DNA of 59,816 nucleotides, from positions 1 to 59,816 of the forward strand of contig JAFUCN010000108.1 of NCBI GenBank assembly GCA_017459665.1, read 5' to 3'. Position numbers and translations under genes: made by a program. Positions 35,796 through 46,545 of this stretch are shown here, in pieces. The number at the start of each line of letters is the position of its first letter. Position 1 is the stretch's first letter. The notes under the pieces were generated by a model. The model was not told the origin of the DNA. It saw only the letters and a program-made list of their open reading frames with translations, and did not search any database. The stretch is from Methanobrevibacter sp. GTDB lineage: Archaea; Methanobacteriota; Methanobacteria; Methanobacteriales; Methanobacteriaceae.

Positions 35796-37154
35796 TCACC
35801 TAAAGTTAATGATTCTAATTGCATCTAACGGACAGATAGCTTCACAGTTTCTACAATAAATACATTTCTCCTCATCAAAGTCTATTTTATCATCATTTAA
35901 TGTTAGAGCCTCAGTCGGACAGTTTTTAACACAAATTGCACATGCCTGACACTTGGTGCTTGAAAGTGAATAATCACCTTGTCTTTGATAGTGCAAGTAA
36001 GACCTTGCATAGTATAAATCAGTGTCTTTACTGTAGAAGTAATCGTCATATGCTCCAATTGCATCGAATTTGCATTGTTCCACACATTTTCCACAATATA
36101 TGCAGTCATCTGTAATTTCAATCGGACTTGGTCCATTCAACTTAATTGCACCTACAGGACATACATTGAAACAGTCTCCGCATGCAATACATTTGTTATC
36201 ATAAACTTCAATATTCCTATCCATTAAATAGGAACCGAACAGTTTTGAGAACTTGTCTATTTCAATACTTGTATCAAGACTGACCTTTAATTCTTTTTCC
36301 ATCATATCATTTACTTTACATTCAATGAAATTTTCAAAATTTTGATCATTGAATTCTAAAGCAATAGATTTGCCCACTTTTTCTAAAACTTTATTTAAAC
36401 TGATTAAATCAAGAGACAACCTTTTGATATCATGGTCAATAATTCCAGATACGATATCGAATGATTTTATCTCACTGTACATCTTATAAGCTTTTTTACG
36501 TGAAGAATACTTGATAGCTGTTGACGGACATGAATGCATACATTCCTCACATCTCGCACAGTATCCTGGATTGATATAAGGCAATTTATTTGTACGGGCA
36601 ACATTAATAGCACCCATTGACGGACAGACTCTTGTACAAGTCATACATCCAATACATTTATCCTGATTTATAACAACTGCCTTACCTCCTTTAACTGTTT
36701 TAGGAAGCAACTGACCATATTTAATTGCATCAGTAGGACATACTCTAAAACAATATCCGCAACGAACACAAGTGTCTTTGTCTATCTCACTGTGAGGTTC
36801 CTGTTTTCCATCAGCTACAATATGTATTGAACCATTCTTACATGCCTGAACACAAGCTCCACAAGCCTTACATAGCTTGACATTAATGTTTGGCACATTT
36901 TCTTTTAATGGAGGATCCATATGTACATCAAGGGATATTGCATCATGAGGACATGCATTACGGCATAATACACAACCAAAGCAAGTATTTTTTATTTTGA
37001 CAAGACCGTCATCCTCATCCATGTAGATTGCATCAATTGGACATGAGTTTAGACACGGTTTGCCTTCACATTCAGCACATCTGGTCTGGTCAATCAAATA
37101 ATCAACATCAACATGCCTTAATGGTCTTGGTGTTTTAGTATAACTATCAATCAT
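35796..37154 (-). CDS. ehaQ: Eha polyferredoxin subunit Q, ten [4Fe-4S] motifs
   Basis: About 452 residues. Ten Cys clusters of the C-x2-C-x2-C-x3-C type (with minor variants such as CAECEGKPCLNSC and CKACGACVQACK) in two blocks: six in the first half and four in the second, separated by about 90 residues without Cys. Ten clusters is the number reported for EhaQ. It conducts electrons from or to the hydrogenase small subunit. ATG 37154, with GGAG eight bases before, is preferred to GTG 37163 that overlaps the ehaP stop. Confidence 0.9.
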   Translation of the reverse strand: MIDSYTKTPRPLRHVDVDYLIDQTRCAECEGKPCLNSCPIDAIYMDEDDGLVKIKNTCFGCVLCRNACPHDAISLDVHMDPPLKENVPNINVKLCKACGACVQACKNGSIHIVADGKQEPHSEIDKDTCVRCGYCFRVCPTDAIKYGQLLPKTVKGGKAVVINQDKCIGCMTCTRVCPSMGAINVARTNKLPYINPGYCARCEECMHSCPSTAIKYSSRKKAYKMYSEIKSFDIVSGIIDHDIKRLSLDLISLNKVLEKVGKSIALEFNDQNFENFIECKVNDMMEKELKVSLDTSIEIDKFSKLFGSYLMDRNIEVYDNKCIACGDCFNVCPVGAIKLNGPSPIEITDDCIYCGKCVEQCKFDAIGAYDDYFYSKDTDLYYARSYLHYQRQGDYSLSSTKCQACAICVKNCPTEALTLNDDKIDFDEEKCIYCRNCEAICPLDAIRIINFR

Positions 37155-37159
37155 AACAC

Positions 37160-38191
37160 TCACTCCATGAAAATATCCTCATTTAAATTTGACGCTTTAA
37201 CGGTCGTATAAATAATTTTGTCATCTTCCAGTGAAAATTTAGCAATGAAATATTTGATTACTGAAAATGGACAGGTCTGATAACAGATACTGCAACGTAA
37301 ACATCTGTTTTTATCCCTTACAATAGTATCTTCCTTTTCATCAAAAGAGATACATTTTGTTGGACAGTCGGGAATACAGAGTTGGCATTTTTTACATTTG
37401 TCCTTGTCCCAATCAATAATTCTAATCTTAAGCCTATTTACTGCATTGGTTATAATTTCCAAAGCCACTTCATCATCAGGAATGATTTTTATTGCTTCAT
37501 CCCAGAAATCTGCGAGAGGCACTTCATACTGTAAAAGTCCATCTTTTTCCAATGCCCTTAAATCTTCTTCCTTATTATTGATATAATCTTCAAGGTAATT
37601 TACACATAAAAGGATTAAATCTTTTTGATCCTGCAGATTATCAACAAATACACCTTTCATTGCACCGTTAACCGGACAGACTTCCAAACATTCCCCGCAG
37701 GATATGCATTTTAACTGGTCTACAAACATTTTTCCATCAACAAGACTTATTGCTCCAACAGGACACTTTTTCATACATTTCTTACATTTTATGCATAAAT
37801 AGTCATCAATAATATATTGTCTTTTTGATGGGATAATATTGAATTCCGGAAGAATCAAATGATTTAAACCACATTCCAATGTTTTAGGCTCAGTCGGACA
37901 GACTTCAGCACAAAAACCACATCTGATACATGCACCAGGAGTAATGACTGGATAAGTTAATCCTTCGCCTGTTTCATCATCCTTTTCCCTTACGATTTTA
38001 ATAGCATTTGGAGAAGGACAAGATACTGTACAAGCTCCGCAACCTATACAATATTCCTTATTTACTTTAGGAAAATCTCTAAATCTTTCCGGTTTTTCGG
38101 CGATTTCAGGAGAAGTTTTTGCATCAGCAAATGCATCTGTCCAAGCCTTTCTTGCAAAATCATAAATATACCATATAAGAGATGACATCAT
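37160..38191 (-). CDS. ehaP: Eha polyferredoxin subunit P, six [4Fe-4S] motifs
   Basis: 343 residues. Six cluster motifs: [48 protein letters not shown], then after a gap [12 protein letters not shown] and [12 protein letters not shown]. Six clusters fits EhaP. The start overlaps the ehaO stop (ATATGATG); either of two adjacent ATGs may be used, and the second is better spaced from GAGGTGAT. Confidence 0.9.
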   Translation of the reverse strand: MMSSLIWYIYDFARKAWTDAFADAKTSPEIAEKPERFRDFPKVNKEYCIGCGACTVSCPSPNAIKIVREKDDETGEGLTYPVITPGACIRCGFCAEVCPTEPKTLECGLNHLILPEFNIIPSKRQYIIDDYLCIKCKKCMKKCPVGAISLVDGKMFVDQLKCISCGECLEVCPVNGAMKGVFVDNLQDQKDLILLCVNYLEDYINNKEEDLRALEKDGLLQYEVPLADFWDEAIKIIPDDEVALEIITNAVNRLKIRIIDWDKDKCKKCQLCIPDCPTKCISFDEKEDTIVRDKNRCLRCSICYQTCPFSVIKYFIAKFSLEDDKIIYTTVKASNLNEDIFME

Positions 38192-39312
38192 ATCACCTCA
38201 TAAAAGTCTTTAATGGATGTTTTTCCATGTTCATTAGTTATCGCTACTCTTTCTGCACATGCAACACAAGGATCACTTGTGGCATAAGTTGCAACTGCGT
38301 CTGCAACAGTTGGAACATCACGAATCATGTATTTTGCACATGAATCCATATTAGGAATACTTGGAGTTCTGATTGAAATATTTTTGATTAAGTTTCCATT
38401 AGTTTCAATCATGTATGTGACTTCACCACGAGGAGCCTCATTTTTACGCATTGCATAACCTGATTTCAAATCAACAGGAGTACGAACTTCACCATCAGGT
38501 ATATTTTCAATAGCTTGTCTAATTAAACTAATGGATTCTGGAATTTCATCAAATCGGGTTAATGTTCTTGCGTAATTATCTCCTTCACTACGCCTAATCA
38601 CTTTAAAGTCAAAGTGGTCATCATATGTGTAGTGGCCTTTCCTGTAATCCTCCTTAACACCTGAAGCTCTACCTATTGGGCCGACTGCACGTCCTTTAAT
38701 GGCTTCTTTTTTAGTCATCAATCCTATTCCTTTACATCTTAACGCTAAAGCTGGACCTTCGGCAAATAATGCACGGGTTCTTTCAAATTCCTCTTCAATT
38801 TTATTGAGGTTTTCAAGAATCGGTTTGAAATAACGTTCATCAGCATCCATTCTGACTCCACCAACTACATTCCATCCCATATTAACCCTATTTCCAGTTA
38901 ACAATTCAATTGAATCCATTGCATATTCCCTTAACTCCAAAACACGCATGAATAATGTTTCATGGTCCATTGATTTGAAAAATGTTGAATTACCAAGCAA
39001 ATGGCTTTGGATTCTGTCAAGCTCATTTGTAATTACCCTTAAGAATTGCGCCCTTAAGGGAACATCAACATCGGAAATTTGTTCAATTGTTTCTGCGAAT
39101 GTCTGTGTGTGTTCATATGAACAGATACCACATACACGTTCTGAAAGGTAAATTCCTTTCTGCCAAGTTTGACCTTCAATAATCTTTTCAATACCTCTGT
39201 GAACATAACCGTATTCAATTTCTGCCTTAACAACACGTTCTCCTTCAGTTTGCAGTTTTAATCTGATAGGTTCTTTTAAAGCAGGATGAATAGGACCAAT
39301 AGGTACTATCAT
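38188..39312 (-). CDS. ehaO: Eha [NiFe]-hydrogenase large subunit O
   Basis: 374 residues, NuoD-like. Nickel-iron ligands are intact: C61 and C64 in [11 protein letters not shown] and C349 and C352 in DPCVACAER. The stretch [19 protein letters not shown] and the [12 protein letters not shown] helix are typical of group 4 hydrogenases. With no long C-terminal extension after the second Cys pair, no maturation cleavage is apparent. The start overlaps the ehaN stop (ATGA). Confidence 0.95.
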   Translation of the reverse strand: MIVPIGPIHPALKEPIRLKLQTEGERVVKAEIEYGYVHRGIEKIIEGQTWQKGIYLSERVCGICSYEHTQTFAETIEQISDVDVPLRAQFLRVITNELDRIQSHLLGNSTFFKSMDHETLFMRVLELREYAMDSIELLTGNRVNMGWNVVGGVRMDADERYFKPILENLNKIEEEFERTRALFAEGPALALRCKGIGLMTKKEAIKGRAVGPIGRASGVKEDYRKGHYTYDDHFDFKVIRRSEGDNYARTLTRFDEIPESISLIRQAIENIPDGEVRTPVDLKSGYAMRKNEAPRGEVTYMIETNGNLIKNISIRTPSIPNMDSCAKYMIRDVPTVADAVATYATSDPCVACAERVAITNEHGKTSIKDFYEVI

Positions 39313-39758
39313 TGTCTCTCCCTCCCGCGGTCGGCAATAGCCTGTGGACCAACAGCCAAAATAGCTTCCAGAATTTCGCTAGGTCTTGGCGGACATCCTG
39401 GAATTTCTGCAGCCACTGGGATGAAATTAGATGCAGGTGCATGTACATGACCTCCTTCCTGATTAAATACATCACCAGAAACCGGACAGTTTCCAACAGC
39501 TACTGCGATTTTTGGTTCAGGAGCCTTATCATAAATTCTTTTTAAATTATCGACCCATTGTTCTGTAACTGCTCCAGTCAACAATAGGACATCAGCTTCA
39601 CGAGGATTATTGTGAACATAAATACCATATTGCTCTAAGTCGTATCTTGGAGATAATAATGCAACACATTCTACATCGCATCCATTACATCCACCACAAT
39701 TTACGATACAGACATGAATTGAGCTTTTTCTCACAACATCCCTAATAGCGTCTAACAT
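39309..39758 (-). CDS. ehaN: Eha [NiFe]-hydrogenase small subunit N
   Basis: 149 residues from ATG 39758 (GAGGGAG seven bases upstream); an upstream TTG at 39788 is unlikely. NuoB-like, one [4Fe-4S] cluster held by C24 and C27 (GGCNGC), a Cys in VGNCPVSG and one in PGCPPRP. It accepts electrons from the nickel-iron site and passes them to the ferredoxin subunits. Confidence 0.94.
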   Translation of the reverse strand: MLDAIRDVVRKSSIHVCIVNCGGCNGCDVECVALLSPRYDLEQYGIYVHNNPREADVLLLTGAVTEQWVDNLKRIYDKAPEPKIAVAVGNCPVSGDVFNQEGGHVHAPASNFIPVAAEIPGCPPRPSEILEAILAVGPQAIADRGRERQ

Positions 39759-39795
39759 TGTACTCCCTCTTAGTTTTTTATAAATCAAATAAACA

Positions 39796-40188
39796 TTAAA
39801 TTTTACTTTCTTTTTTTAATAATTCAAATAATTCTAATCTGCCCTCTTTAAGTGCATCTTCATAGGATTTTCCATTTTTAACTTCTTGAACTAATTTATA
39901 TTTGAGATTTTTACCTTCCTCTCTTGGAATAATTTCTAAAGTATCTATAAGCCAGCATAATCTTAAATCAGCATTGAATTTTTGATATAGGCAAATGTCC
40001 TGTGCTGATTCAAAAGTTGCATGCAACGCTTCAAGAGAATCCATATCCAATAAGTCAAATAGAACTTCCTCTAATTCATCAACAGTACAATCAAATTCCT
40101 CAGAAAGTGGAACAATAATATCTCTCTGCCAAGCATAACTTTTTACTATTCTTTTTTGCATTAATCTTAATTTAGCACTATCATCCAT
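39796..40188 (-). CDS. ehaM: Eha subunit M
   Basis: 130 residues, soluble, helical and charged, starting [20 protein letters not shown]. No catalytic motif is seen. It is identified by its place just before the small subunit in the conserved eha order. ATG 40188 with GTGAT before it is preferred to GTG 40197. Confidence 0.82.
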   Translation of the reverse strand: MDDSAKLRLMQKRIVKSYAWQRDIIVPLSEEFDCTVDELEEVLFDLLDMDSLEALHATFESAQDICLYQKFNADLRLCWLIDTLEIIPREEGKNLKYKLVQEVKNGKSYEDALKEGRLELFELLKKESKI

Positions 40189-40198
40189 TGAAATCACA

Positions 40199-40501
40199 TC
40201 ATACTGTAAATCTTAATAACAAATATACAATTATTGCAATGATTAACCCTATAGCAGTTTCTTTTCTGCCGTATCCCGGCCTTTCACCCATTATAAATCC
40301 TGCAAGGATAAAACCTACTGCAGACAAAATAACATTGCCAGAATTAAATGCCAAAACCCATCCAACAATAGAAATTACTGCTGCAGGAGCATTTAACTTA
40401 GTGACTGCAACAAAAGGTTCGCCATGCTGCTTGTAGCTGTAAACCAAACCAAGAATGGACCCAACAGCAAATGCAAGTATATAAATCATATAATCTAACA
40501 T
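40199..40501 (-). CDS. ehaL: Eha membrane subunit L
   Basis: 100 residues, three to four membrane helices, with a conserved-looking SYKQHGEPFVAVTKLNAPAA loop and GERPGYGRKE loop. GGAGATATT before the ATG. Identified by operon position. Confidence 0.82.
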   Translation of the reverse strand: MLDYMIYILAFAVGSILGLVYSYKQHGEPFVAVTKLNAPAAVISIVGWVLAFNSGNVILSAVGFILAGFIMGERPGYGRKETAIGLIIAIIVYLLLRFTV

Positions 40502-40509
40502 AATATCTC

Positions 40510-40764
40510 CTACATCGGTCTATAAAGCAATATGAATGAACAGATTATTGCTATAAGTGTTATGACAAAACATATTTTTTCAATACTTTCAATTTTATGT
40601 GAAAAGTTACCTTTAGCCTTCAATACAAATATCGCCAGGATTATTCCAATAACTATTATTGGAGCCAAAGTAGCTGAGTGGAACGCTGTTGCTAAAATAC
40701 CAACAACTATTATACCAATAGCAACCAAAGAAGTCAAGTAAACAATTATATCTTCACTATTCAT
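40510..40764 (-). CDS. ehaK: Eha membrane subunit K
   Basis: 84 residues, three membrane helices joined by short loops. ATGA overlap with the end of ehaJ and GGTGG before the start. Identified by operon position; no motif of its own. Confidence 0.8.
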   Translation of the reverse strand: MNSEDIIVYLTSLVAIGIIVVGILATAFHSATLAPIIVIGIILAIFVLKAKGNFSHKIESIEKICFVITLIAIICSFILLYRPM

Positions 40765-41633
40765 GCCACCACCCCAGTAAATATCATTAGAATTGTTCCA
40801 AAGAAGCAGATTGCTCCAATTGTAATCTGAGTCATGACTGAATGATTAGGACTTAAAATCGGCGTAGTTGCATTAATAAATCCTGTAATGAATGTGATTA
40901 CAATCATACCAATCAAGTAACCTACTGCAGTCAAAGGTCCAAAGAAAATTGTTAAAAATACCCAAAGCATCACATACCATGCAATGGACTCTGAAAATAA
41001 CATGAATCCCCTTAACAATCCGAAGTGCTCGGTTTCAAATCCTGAAACTAAAACTTTATCTTTTGTAATTGCAAATGGAGAATACGGAGATTTTGTAATA
41101 ATCAACATAAAGAACATTAAGGCTGCAAGAGGAATTGTAAATATCAAAGGACCATGAACTGATTGATAAGTAATGATTTCTCCAATGTTCATAGTACCAG
41201 TCACCAGATATACAAATACGATAGCTGCAAATAAAGGAAGTTCAGTTGCCGCTGATAAAACAGCCCTTACACAACTTAATTTACCATATGGTGAACCTGA
41301 ACTGGATCCTGAATTGTGTTCAACAATCTTATAAACTGCATAAACACCAAATAAGATTAATAATGAGTCATGAGCCACAGGCCCTGCAATAACCCCAACA
41401 ATCCAAATCAATGCAAGGATAAATACAATACCAATGTAGAATACCTTTGATACTGTTTTCGGGATTGCAGTTTCTTTGAAGAAAAATTTCAAGGAGTGTA
41501 TCAGATGCTGGACTATAGGTGGTCCCGGACGTTTTTGAACACGTGCCATGATTTTTCTATGCAAACCTAAAAGCAGGCTACCTGCCAGAAATGCAATAAT
41601 AACATTAATTAAAATATCTGCCATCAAATTCAT
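40761..41633 (-). CDS. ehaJ: Eha ion-translocating membrane subunit J (NuoH-like)
   Basis: 290 residues, about eight membrane helices. The loop [26 protein letters not shown] is the NuoH/HycD signature at the interface with the hydrogenase module, where electron transfer is linked to ion movement. AGGGTGGTATT before the ATG. This is the best conserved membrane subunit of the operon. Confidence 0.93.
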   Translation of the reverse strand: MNLMADILINVIIAFLAGSLLLGLHRKIMARVQKRPGPPIVQHLIHSLKFFFKETAIPKTVSKVFYIGIVFILALIWIVGVIAGPVAHDSLLILFGVYAVYKIVEHNSGSSSGSPYGKLSCVRAVLSAATELPLFAAIVFVYLVTGTMNIGEIITYQSVHGPLIFTIPLAALMFFMLIITKSPYSPFAITKDKVLVSGFETEHFGLLRGFMLFSESIAWYVMLWVFLTIFFGPLTAVGYLIGMIVITFITGFINATTPILSPNHSVMTQITIGAICFFGTILMIFTGVVA

Positions 41634-41642
41634 AATACCACC

Positions 41643-41858
41643 CTAATACCCAGTAAATGGTTCTTTCACCCTTTCTTCCGCATCTCCAGGTTCTGGTTTA
41701 GCCATAGTCAATAAACCTAAAGATAAAATCCATAATGGAATACCAAATATAGCTACTGCATATACAATCCATGCGTCAAAGTCTATAACTAGACATGCAA
41801 GTATAGCTATTGTTGATAAAGCCAATAATACAATATATAAACCTTTTTGACTATCCAT
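41643..41858 (-). CDS. ehaI: Eha small membrane subunit I
   Basis: 71 residues, two membrane helices and a Pro/Glu-rich tail ending EPFTGY. GGTGAG before ATG 41858 is better than the GTG pair upstream. Identified by operon position. Confidence 0.8.
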   Translation of the reverse strand: MDSQKGLYIVLLALSTIAILACLVIDFDAWIVYAVAIFGIPLWILSLGLLTMAKPEPGDAEERVKEPFTGY

Positions 41859-41867
41859 TCTCACCAC

Positions 41868-42539
41868 TTACCATAATACCAATAACAATATTTCTACAGC
41901 TCTTACAATAATAAACAAAGAACTCAAGTGAATAATAACAATATATGGAGAACCAGCTGTCCTAAACATCTCTGCTTTACTTGCAAAGAATGGTGCAACT
42001 CCACTTTCACCCAAAATACCTATCAACATCAATACGGCACCAAATACCACCATCGGACTTGCAGACATTTGAGATAAAACTGCAAGAGACAATGTTCCGG
42101 CAGATGCAAGAATTATTGCTGCACCTCCAAATAAAGGCAAACTACACATCATAGCTATTAAACCATAATTGAATGCAGAATTCAATACACTGGTCTGTTT
42201 AACTGCTGATACAATACCAATATTCAATATACCAACCAAAGCCATGAACAAAGTAAAGTTAAATAAATCTCCAGTTATCATTGCTCCGGCTGATGCAAGA
42301 CCACAAACAATTGATAAAAATCTTCTTTGTTTAAGTTCTTTTTGACCAACTTTCACTTCAGTATTATTTAAATAATGAAGAGTAGCTTCTACTTGTGTTT
42401 CAGGTTTACTTAATGCAATCAATACAGTAAATCCTAGCAAAACAGCAAAAAGGAACAAATTAAACGGAGTTAGGTATAATACGATATCCCCCAGCGGAAT
42501 TGTTCCAAGTAAATTTCCTCCAAGTGTAACAAAATCCAT
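41868..42539 (-). CDS. ehaH: Eha membrane subunit H (antiporter-like segment)
   Basis: 223 residues, about six membrane helices. [22 protein letters not shown] and [21 protein letters not shown] resemble short parts of the NuoL/M/N and Mrp antiporter subunits, so it probably helps to form the ion path. ATG 42539 with GGTAGG just before is preferred to the upstream TTG frame. Confidence 0.83.
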   Translation of the reverse strand: MDFVTLGGNLLGTIPLGDIVLYLTPFNLFLFAVLLGFTVLIALSKPETQVEATLHYLNNTEVKVGQKELKQRRFLSIVCGLASAGAMITGDLFNFTLFMALVGILNIGIVSAVKQTSVLNSAFNYGLIAMMCSLPLFGGAAIILASAGTLSLAVLSQMSASPMVVFGAVLMLIGILGESGVAPFFASKAEMFRTAGSPYIVIIHLSSLFIIVRAVEILLLVLW

Positions 42540-42546
42540 CCTACCA

Positions 42547-43242
42547 CTACTCCTTATCAATGTCCTCTCTCATAAGCAAGCCGATAAGACCAACTTTTGA
42601 AGCTACTTTTAATAATAATCCACAAGCTGCCAAGAATAAGCTTAACAACCAATATTGTGGTGCAACAAAGAATAATAAAAATCCAATTATCCATAGACAC
42701 CATGCGATACCAGAAACTCCAGCAATACCATCCAACATCAACACAGGCAATCCTCTTGCTTTTTTAGATAATGCATACAATACAATACCTCCACCAGCTA
42801 CTGCTCCTCCAGTAAAACCTGTTAAGAAAATACCATAACCAATTAAGACTAAAGCTATGAAATTTGGTGCTGTAGTCATTATTTCCATGTCAAGTGAAAA
42901 TGCCTGTGGAAACATTGAAGAAGATACAGCTAAATTTCTTCTTGGGTCTTGTTCTATTTTACGCATTTCTCTTGTAAGCAAAATCTCTGAAATAGCCAAA
43001 GTTTCTGCAAGTTCTACTACCAAACCAGGCAATATTAAAGCTTCTGCCAAATCAGTTCCAACAGCAGAAACTACAAAAATCATTGCAAGACCAACCAAAT
43101 CAGTCAGGATAAGAATATGAATTTCACGCCTTTTCATTGCAATTGCCATGGTTCCGATAAAACCGATTATCAGCCCCGCATAGATTGCCGGCAAATACAT
43201 TGAAATGAAAGCCTGTGGGACAAATTGAGGTATGACTACCAT
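42547..43242 (-). CDS. ehaG: Eha membrane subunit G
   Basis: 231 residues, seven or eight membrane helices, with the cytosolic loop [24 protein letters not shown] before the ATG, whose A is shared with the ehaF stop. Identified by operon position and overall pattern. Confidence 0.83.
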   Translation of the reverse strand: MVVIPQFVPQAFISMYLPAIYAGLIIGFIGTMAIAMKRREIHILILTDLVGLAMIFVVSAVGTDLAEALILPGLVVELAETLAISEILLTREMRKIEQDPRRNLAVSSSMFPQAFSLDMEIMTTAPNFIALVLIGYGIFLTGFTGGAVAGGGIVLYALSKKARGLPVLMLDGIAGVSGIAWCLWIIGFLLFFVAPQYWLLSLFLAACGLLLKVASKVGLIGLLMREDIDKE

Positions 43243-43835
43243 TAATTATCCCTCCTTAACTGTTTTGATCTGGCTTTAACATCATTCGCCTTCACTTCTC
43301 TTGCAACATTATTAGAATCTTTAATGGCTTTTTTTACATCCTGCCTAATTTCTTCACCGTCATTTTTTCTATTCATGGTATAATTAACTGACAACCATGA
43401 AGCAATAATAAATGACATCATTAAAATGCTTGATTCTAAAATTGTATCGAATCCCCTAGTATAATACAAGATTTCATCTATAAGTCCACCAGGAGATGAA
43501 TAAATTGATGTTCCAAAGTATGGTGAAATAGAAGACACCCATTGCGCCAGTGGAGACATATATCCTGTTATCATGCCCAAACTAGCTGCATTATCCGGAT
43601 ATTGAGGATTAATTATTCCAGCTTGAGTTAAAACTTCACCGCCTCTGTCGTAAGGTGCGATAGCTAATCCTTCATCAATTTGTTCTTGTGGAGCAGGCCT
43701 AACATATAACTGGTCAGGATTTAATGCCAATGGAACAACCAAACCAATTATCAGAATAATTCCAAGACTGAATGCGAAAAGGCGAGGAATATTTTTTGGA
43801 TCTGCCAATTTGTTCCATAATACTCCAATCCTCAT
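43242..43835 (-). CDS. ehaF: Eha membrane subunit F
   Basis: 197 residues: an N-terminal membrane helix, a large external domain with the loop [22 protein letters not shown], a second helix near 140-160 and a basic C-terminal tail. Start overlaps the ehaE stop (ATGA). Identified by operon position. Confidence 0.83.
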   Translation of the reverse strand: MRIGVLWNKLADPKNIPRLFAFSLGIILIIGLVVPLALNPDQLYVRPAPQEQIDEGLAIAPYDRGGEVLTQAGIINPQYPDNAASLGMITGYMSPLAQWVSSISPYFGTSIYSSPGGLIDEILYYTRGFDTILESSILMMSFIIASWLSVNYTMNRKNDGEEIRQDVKKAIKDSNNVAREVKANDVKARSKQLRRDN

Positions 43836-44092
43836 ACATCTGCCCCCATTTCTTCTAAACGAATAATAGCTCTAAATAAAATTAAAGTAATAATAACAGT
43901 AGTTGCCAGTAATGTTAATAAAGCCAAAACATGATTATAACATAACAATACCAAACAAACTCCAATAGATGCAACTTCAGTATTAAAAGTCCTGACAATA
44001 GGGTCATTGACTCCAGGACCCCATGCAGTAGCAATACTTCCGATTATTGCTAAAAAGATTCCAAAGTAGAAAAACAAAGAAACACTAATCAT
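43832..44092 (-). CDS. ehaE: Eha membrane subunit E
   Basis: 86 residues from ATG 44092, which has GGTGAG upstream and overlaps the ehaD end by 8 bp. Two to three membrane helices; resembles MrpG/MnhG-like small subunits. The longer frame from 44143 lies inside ehaD. Confidence 0.78.
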   Translation of the reverse strand: MISVSLFFYFGIFLAIIGSIATAWGPGVNDPIVRTFNTEVASIGVCLVLLCYNHVLALLTLLATTVIITLILFRAIIRLEEMGADV

Positions 44093-44354
44093 TTGCCTCA
44101 CCACTTTCCAAGTTTCTTTTCCTGATTTCGTAAATCTTAACAATAGCTAAAATGAATACAATAGTTGACAACGGATCAACTAATGCTGCAAATAAAGCTA
44201 CATCCAAGTATTTGAATAAGACGACAACCAATATGAATCCTGCATCAAGTATAGTAAACATTATGACTTTGTCTAATGGTTTTTTAAGGAAAATTATACC
44301 AAATGCACCTATAATCATTAAGGCAATAGCAATTATTGATACGAAAAACTCCAT
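44085..44354 (-). CDS. ehaD: Eha membrane subunit D
   Basis: 89 residues, three membrane helices with KIYEIRKRN before the tail; resembles NuoK/MrpC-like small subunits. ATG 44354 with GGAG upstream preferred to GTG 44363. Confidence 0.8.
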   Translation of the reverse strand: MEFFVSIIAIALMIIGAFGIIFLKKPLDKVIMFTILDAGFILVVVLFKYLDVALFAALVDPLSTIVFILAIVKIYEIRKRNLESGEAND

Positions 44355-44359
44355 CCAAA

Positions 44360-44608
44360 TCACTCCAATAGTATTTCCTTATCAAGCCTATTTAAAGTAT
44401 AGGCAATTGCATTAGCACTGATTGTAGAACAAATAAAGACTGCCGCTGCAACTATAAGAGCAAAAGGAGTGTTAATTACCAAAGCAATAATGGCTGAAAC
44501 ACCAAAACCTATTACGTTTAAGTACAATAATCTTTCAGCCCTATTTTGAGTTATTAAAGCTCTTAATGCTACGAATATGACTATAACTCCAATAATTTCA
44601 ACATACAT
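44360..44608 (-). CDS. ehaC: Eha membrane subunit C
   Basis: 82 residues from ATG 44608 (MYVEIIGVIVIF), three membrane helices. GTGGT just before this start. The frame extending to 44647 would overlap ehaB and lacks a ribosome binding site. Confidence 0.78.
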   Translation of the reverse strand: MYVEIIGVIVIFVALRALITQNRAERLLYLNVIGFGVSAIIALVINTPFALIVAAAVFICSTISANAIAYTLNRLDKEILLE

Positions 44609-44618
44609 ATAACCACTC

Positions 44619-45110
44619 TCAAGCATGCCTATTGAATTTCTCTGCAATTTTTCCTAAAAGTACAGAAGCTCTAACCTGATCAATGCCCTGAATAGTTAAA
44701 ATAGCAATGACCATTCCAACAATAAACATTTCTGGAGTCATTCCGATAAATGAACAAATGAAAATTATTGCTGTTGCAGTTAAACTTCCTGTAGTTCCCG
44801 CATATCCTGGATCAGCGCACAATCTATTTCCTATAAATACTAAAAACGCTGCTATGATACCTCCAGGAATTCCTAAAAGCAAGTATCCAATAGAAGCCAT
44901 TAAAGTACCGGCAGATGCATCCGGAGAACATAAGATGTTTCCTTGGAAAAATCCACCAGCTATATCTCCACCTCTTTTTTCGACATCTCTTCCAATTATC
45001 CCGGCCCCTCTAACACCAGGCTGTTCGGGAAGTCCGAAATATGTATCTACAATTACAAAATTCAACCAACAAAGAATTGCAGCAATTATAATTCCAATTA
45101 CCTCATTCAT
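44619..45110 (-). CDS. ehaB: Eha membrane subunit B
   Basis: 163 residues from ATG 45110 (GGGGAGG upstream), overlapping the ehaA end by 8 bp. Four membrane helices with a long external loop rich in Gly ([20 protein letters not shown]). Identified by operon position. Confidence 0.83.
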   Translation of the reverse strand: MNEVIGIIIAAILCWLNFVIVDTYFGLPEQPGVRGAGIIGRDVEKRGGDIAGGFFQGNILCSPDASAGTLMASIGYLLLGIPGGIIAAFLVFIGNRLCADPGYAGTTGSLTATAIIFICSFIGMTPEMFIVGMVIAILTIQGIDQVRASVLLGKIAEKFNRHA

Positions 45111-45492
45111 TAATATCCTCCCCATTATCTTCACTTAGAGGTTTTGGAAATACAAAATCAAATAAATATTTCACAAATAATGCAGATAAAACACCTATAA
45201 TAACAGCTAAAACTAATCCATTATACATAAAAGTATAATTCAAAACTAAAAATAATGATAAAATTCCAATAGCTATTATTGGAGTCGGATATATTGCACT
45301 TACATCAAAAGAATACCTATATGGTTTGCTTGGAAGTAATGGTAGTCTTAAAATAAGGGCTACAATAATAGAGCAAATAATAGCAACAATATAAGCTAAT
45401 AAAATATCAAATCCACTTATGCCTATATTGACAAGCCCATAAAAATTACCATTAGAAGCAACTGATACGGTATTATACAACAAATCAAACAT
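45103..45492 (-). CDS. ehaA: Eha membrane subunit A, first gene of the operon
   Basis: 129 residues, three to four membrane helices and the loop [26 protein letters not shown] nine bases before the ATG. From here 18 or more genes follow with overlaps or gaps under about 55 bases. Confidence 0.84.
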   Translation of the reverse strand: MFDLLYNTVSVASNGNFYGLVNIGISGFDILLAYIVAIICSIIVALILRLPLLPSKPYRYSFDVSAIYPTPIIAIGILSLFLVLNYTFMYNGLVLAVIIGVLSALFVKYLFDFVFPKPLSEDNGEDINE

Positions 45493-45501
45493 ATTATTAG
45501 A

Positions 45502-45541
45502 CTCCTCTTATTATAATACTATACATATAAAAATATATAAA
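45502..45541 (-). promoter_or_regulatory. eha operon promoter and ribosome binding site
   Basis: On the minus strand TTTATATATT (45532-45541) and an overlapping TTTTTATATG form the TATA region, followed by GAGGAG at 45502-45507. No other comparable promoter is seen inside the operon. Confidence 0.6.
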
Positions 45542-45543
45542 TA

Positions 45544-45586
45544 TTGTTACTTAAAAATAATACATAATAGCTTATTGTAACTTAAA
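45544..45586. repeat. imperfect direct repeat between eha and the divergent epimerase gene
   Basis: TTGTTACTTAAA (45544-45555) and TTGTAACTTAAA (45575-45586) differ in one base and start 31 bases apart, about three helical turns. They flank the point where the divergent promoters meet. Confidence 0.4.
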
Positions 45587-45604
45587 TTAATTATTGGTGG
45601 TTTA

Positions 45605-46537
45605 ATGAAAAATAAAAATATTTTAATAACTGGTGGACTTGGATTTATTGGTTCTCACATCGCTGATGAAGTAATAGGTAATAATGAAGTTACTATTCTT
45701 GATAATTTATCCACTGGAAATATTAATAATATAAAAACCACTGATGATGAAAATTTAAAAATCGTTAAAGAAGATATCCGTGACGCTAATTTAGATGATT
45801 TGACTTCCGGCATTGACTACATCTTTCACTTGGCAGCCATGGGAAGTGTTCCATTAAGTGTGGATAAACCTGTAGAATGCTGTGACATCAATCTTAATGC
45901 TACAATCAAACTTTTAAAGTCTGCCGTTGACAATGATGTTAAAAAAGTTGTGTTTTCATCTTCTTCTTCTGTTTATGGGCAAAATAGAAATATGCCTTTA
46001 AAAGAAACAGAACGTCCAATGCCAACTTCACCATATGCATCATCCAAAGCAAGCTGTGAGCTATATTTAAAGTCATTTTATGACAGTTACGGTTTAAACT
46101 ACACTTCATTAAGGTATTTTAATGTCTTTGGACCAAGACAGGATAAAAACTCTCAATATGCTGCAGTCATTCCAAATTTCATTGGCACTATTCTAGAAGG
46201 AAACCAGCCCGAGATTTACGGAGACGGTGAACAGACCCGTGACTTTGTATTTGTAAGAGATGTTGCAAAGGCAAACATTGCTGCATGCAAATCCGATTAT
46301 AACGGAATAGTCAACATTGCATCAGGTGAGAAAATAACAATCAACCAACTGTATGATATTGTTAAAAAGACTTTAAATAGTGATTTGGAGCCAAAATATT
46401 TGCCTGAAAGACAAGGAGATATTAAACATTCACTGGCTGATGTTAAAAATATGGAAAAAATCAATTTTAAAATAGATTCTACTGATTTTGAAAAACAGCT
46501 TGAAGAGACAATAAACTGGTTTAAAACAATATTATAG
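45605..46537 (+). CDS. UDP-glucose 4-epimerase-like SDR enzyme
   Basis: 310 residues. ILITGGLGFIGSHIADEV NAD site, DNLSTGN, SSSSSVYGQ and the catalytic pair in YASSKASCELY, RYFNVFGPRQD and RDFVFVRDVAKAN: an extended short-chain dehydrogenase of the GalE/UDP-GlcNAc epimerase type used for surface sugars. GGTGG four bases before the ATG. Eight bases before the next gene, so likely an operon with the CPBP protein. Confidence 0.92.
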   Translation: MKNKNILITGGLGFIGSHIADEVIGNNEVTILDNLSTGNINNIKTTDDENLKIVKEDIRDANLDDLTSGIDYIFHLAAMGSVPLSVDKPVECCDINLNATIKLLKSAVDNDVKKVVFSSSSSVYGQNRNMPLKETERPMPTSPYASSKASCELYLKSFYDSYGLNYTSLRYFNVFGPRQDKNSQYAAVIPNFIGTILEGNQPEIYGDGEQTRDFVFVRDVAKANIAACKSDYNGIVNIASGEKITINQLYDIVKKTLNSDLEPKYLPERQGDIKHSLADVKNMEKINFKIDSTDFEKQLEETINWFKTIL

Positions 46538-46545
46538 GCGTTTAT

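Noticed and set aside
30358-45492. Energy-converting hydrogenase B (Ehb) instead of Eha
   Set aside because: Two polyferredoxins with six and ten cluster motifs, the linked ftr, kinase and CBS genes, and the order of small membrane subunits fit eha; ehb has a different set.
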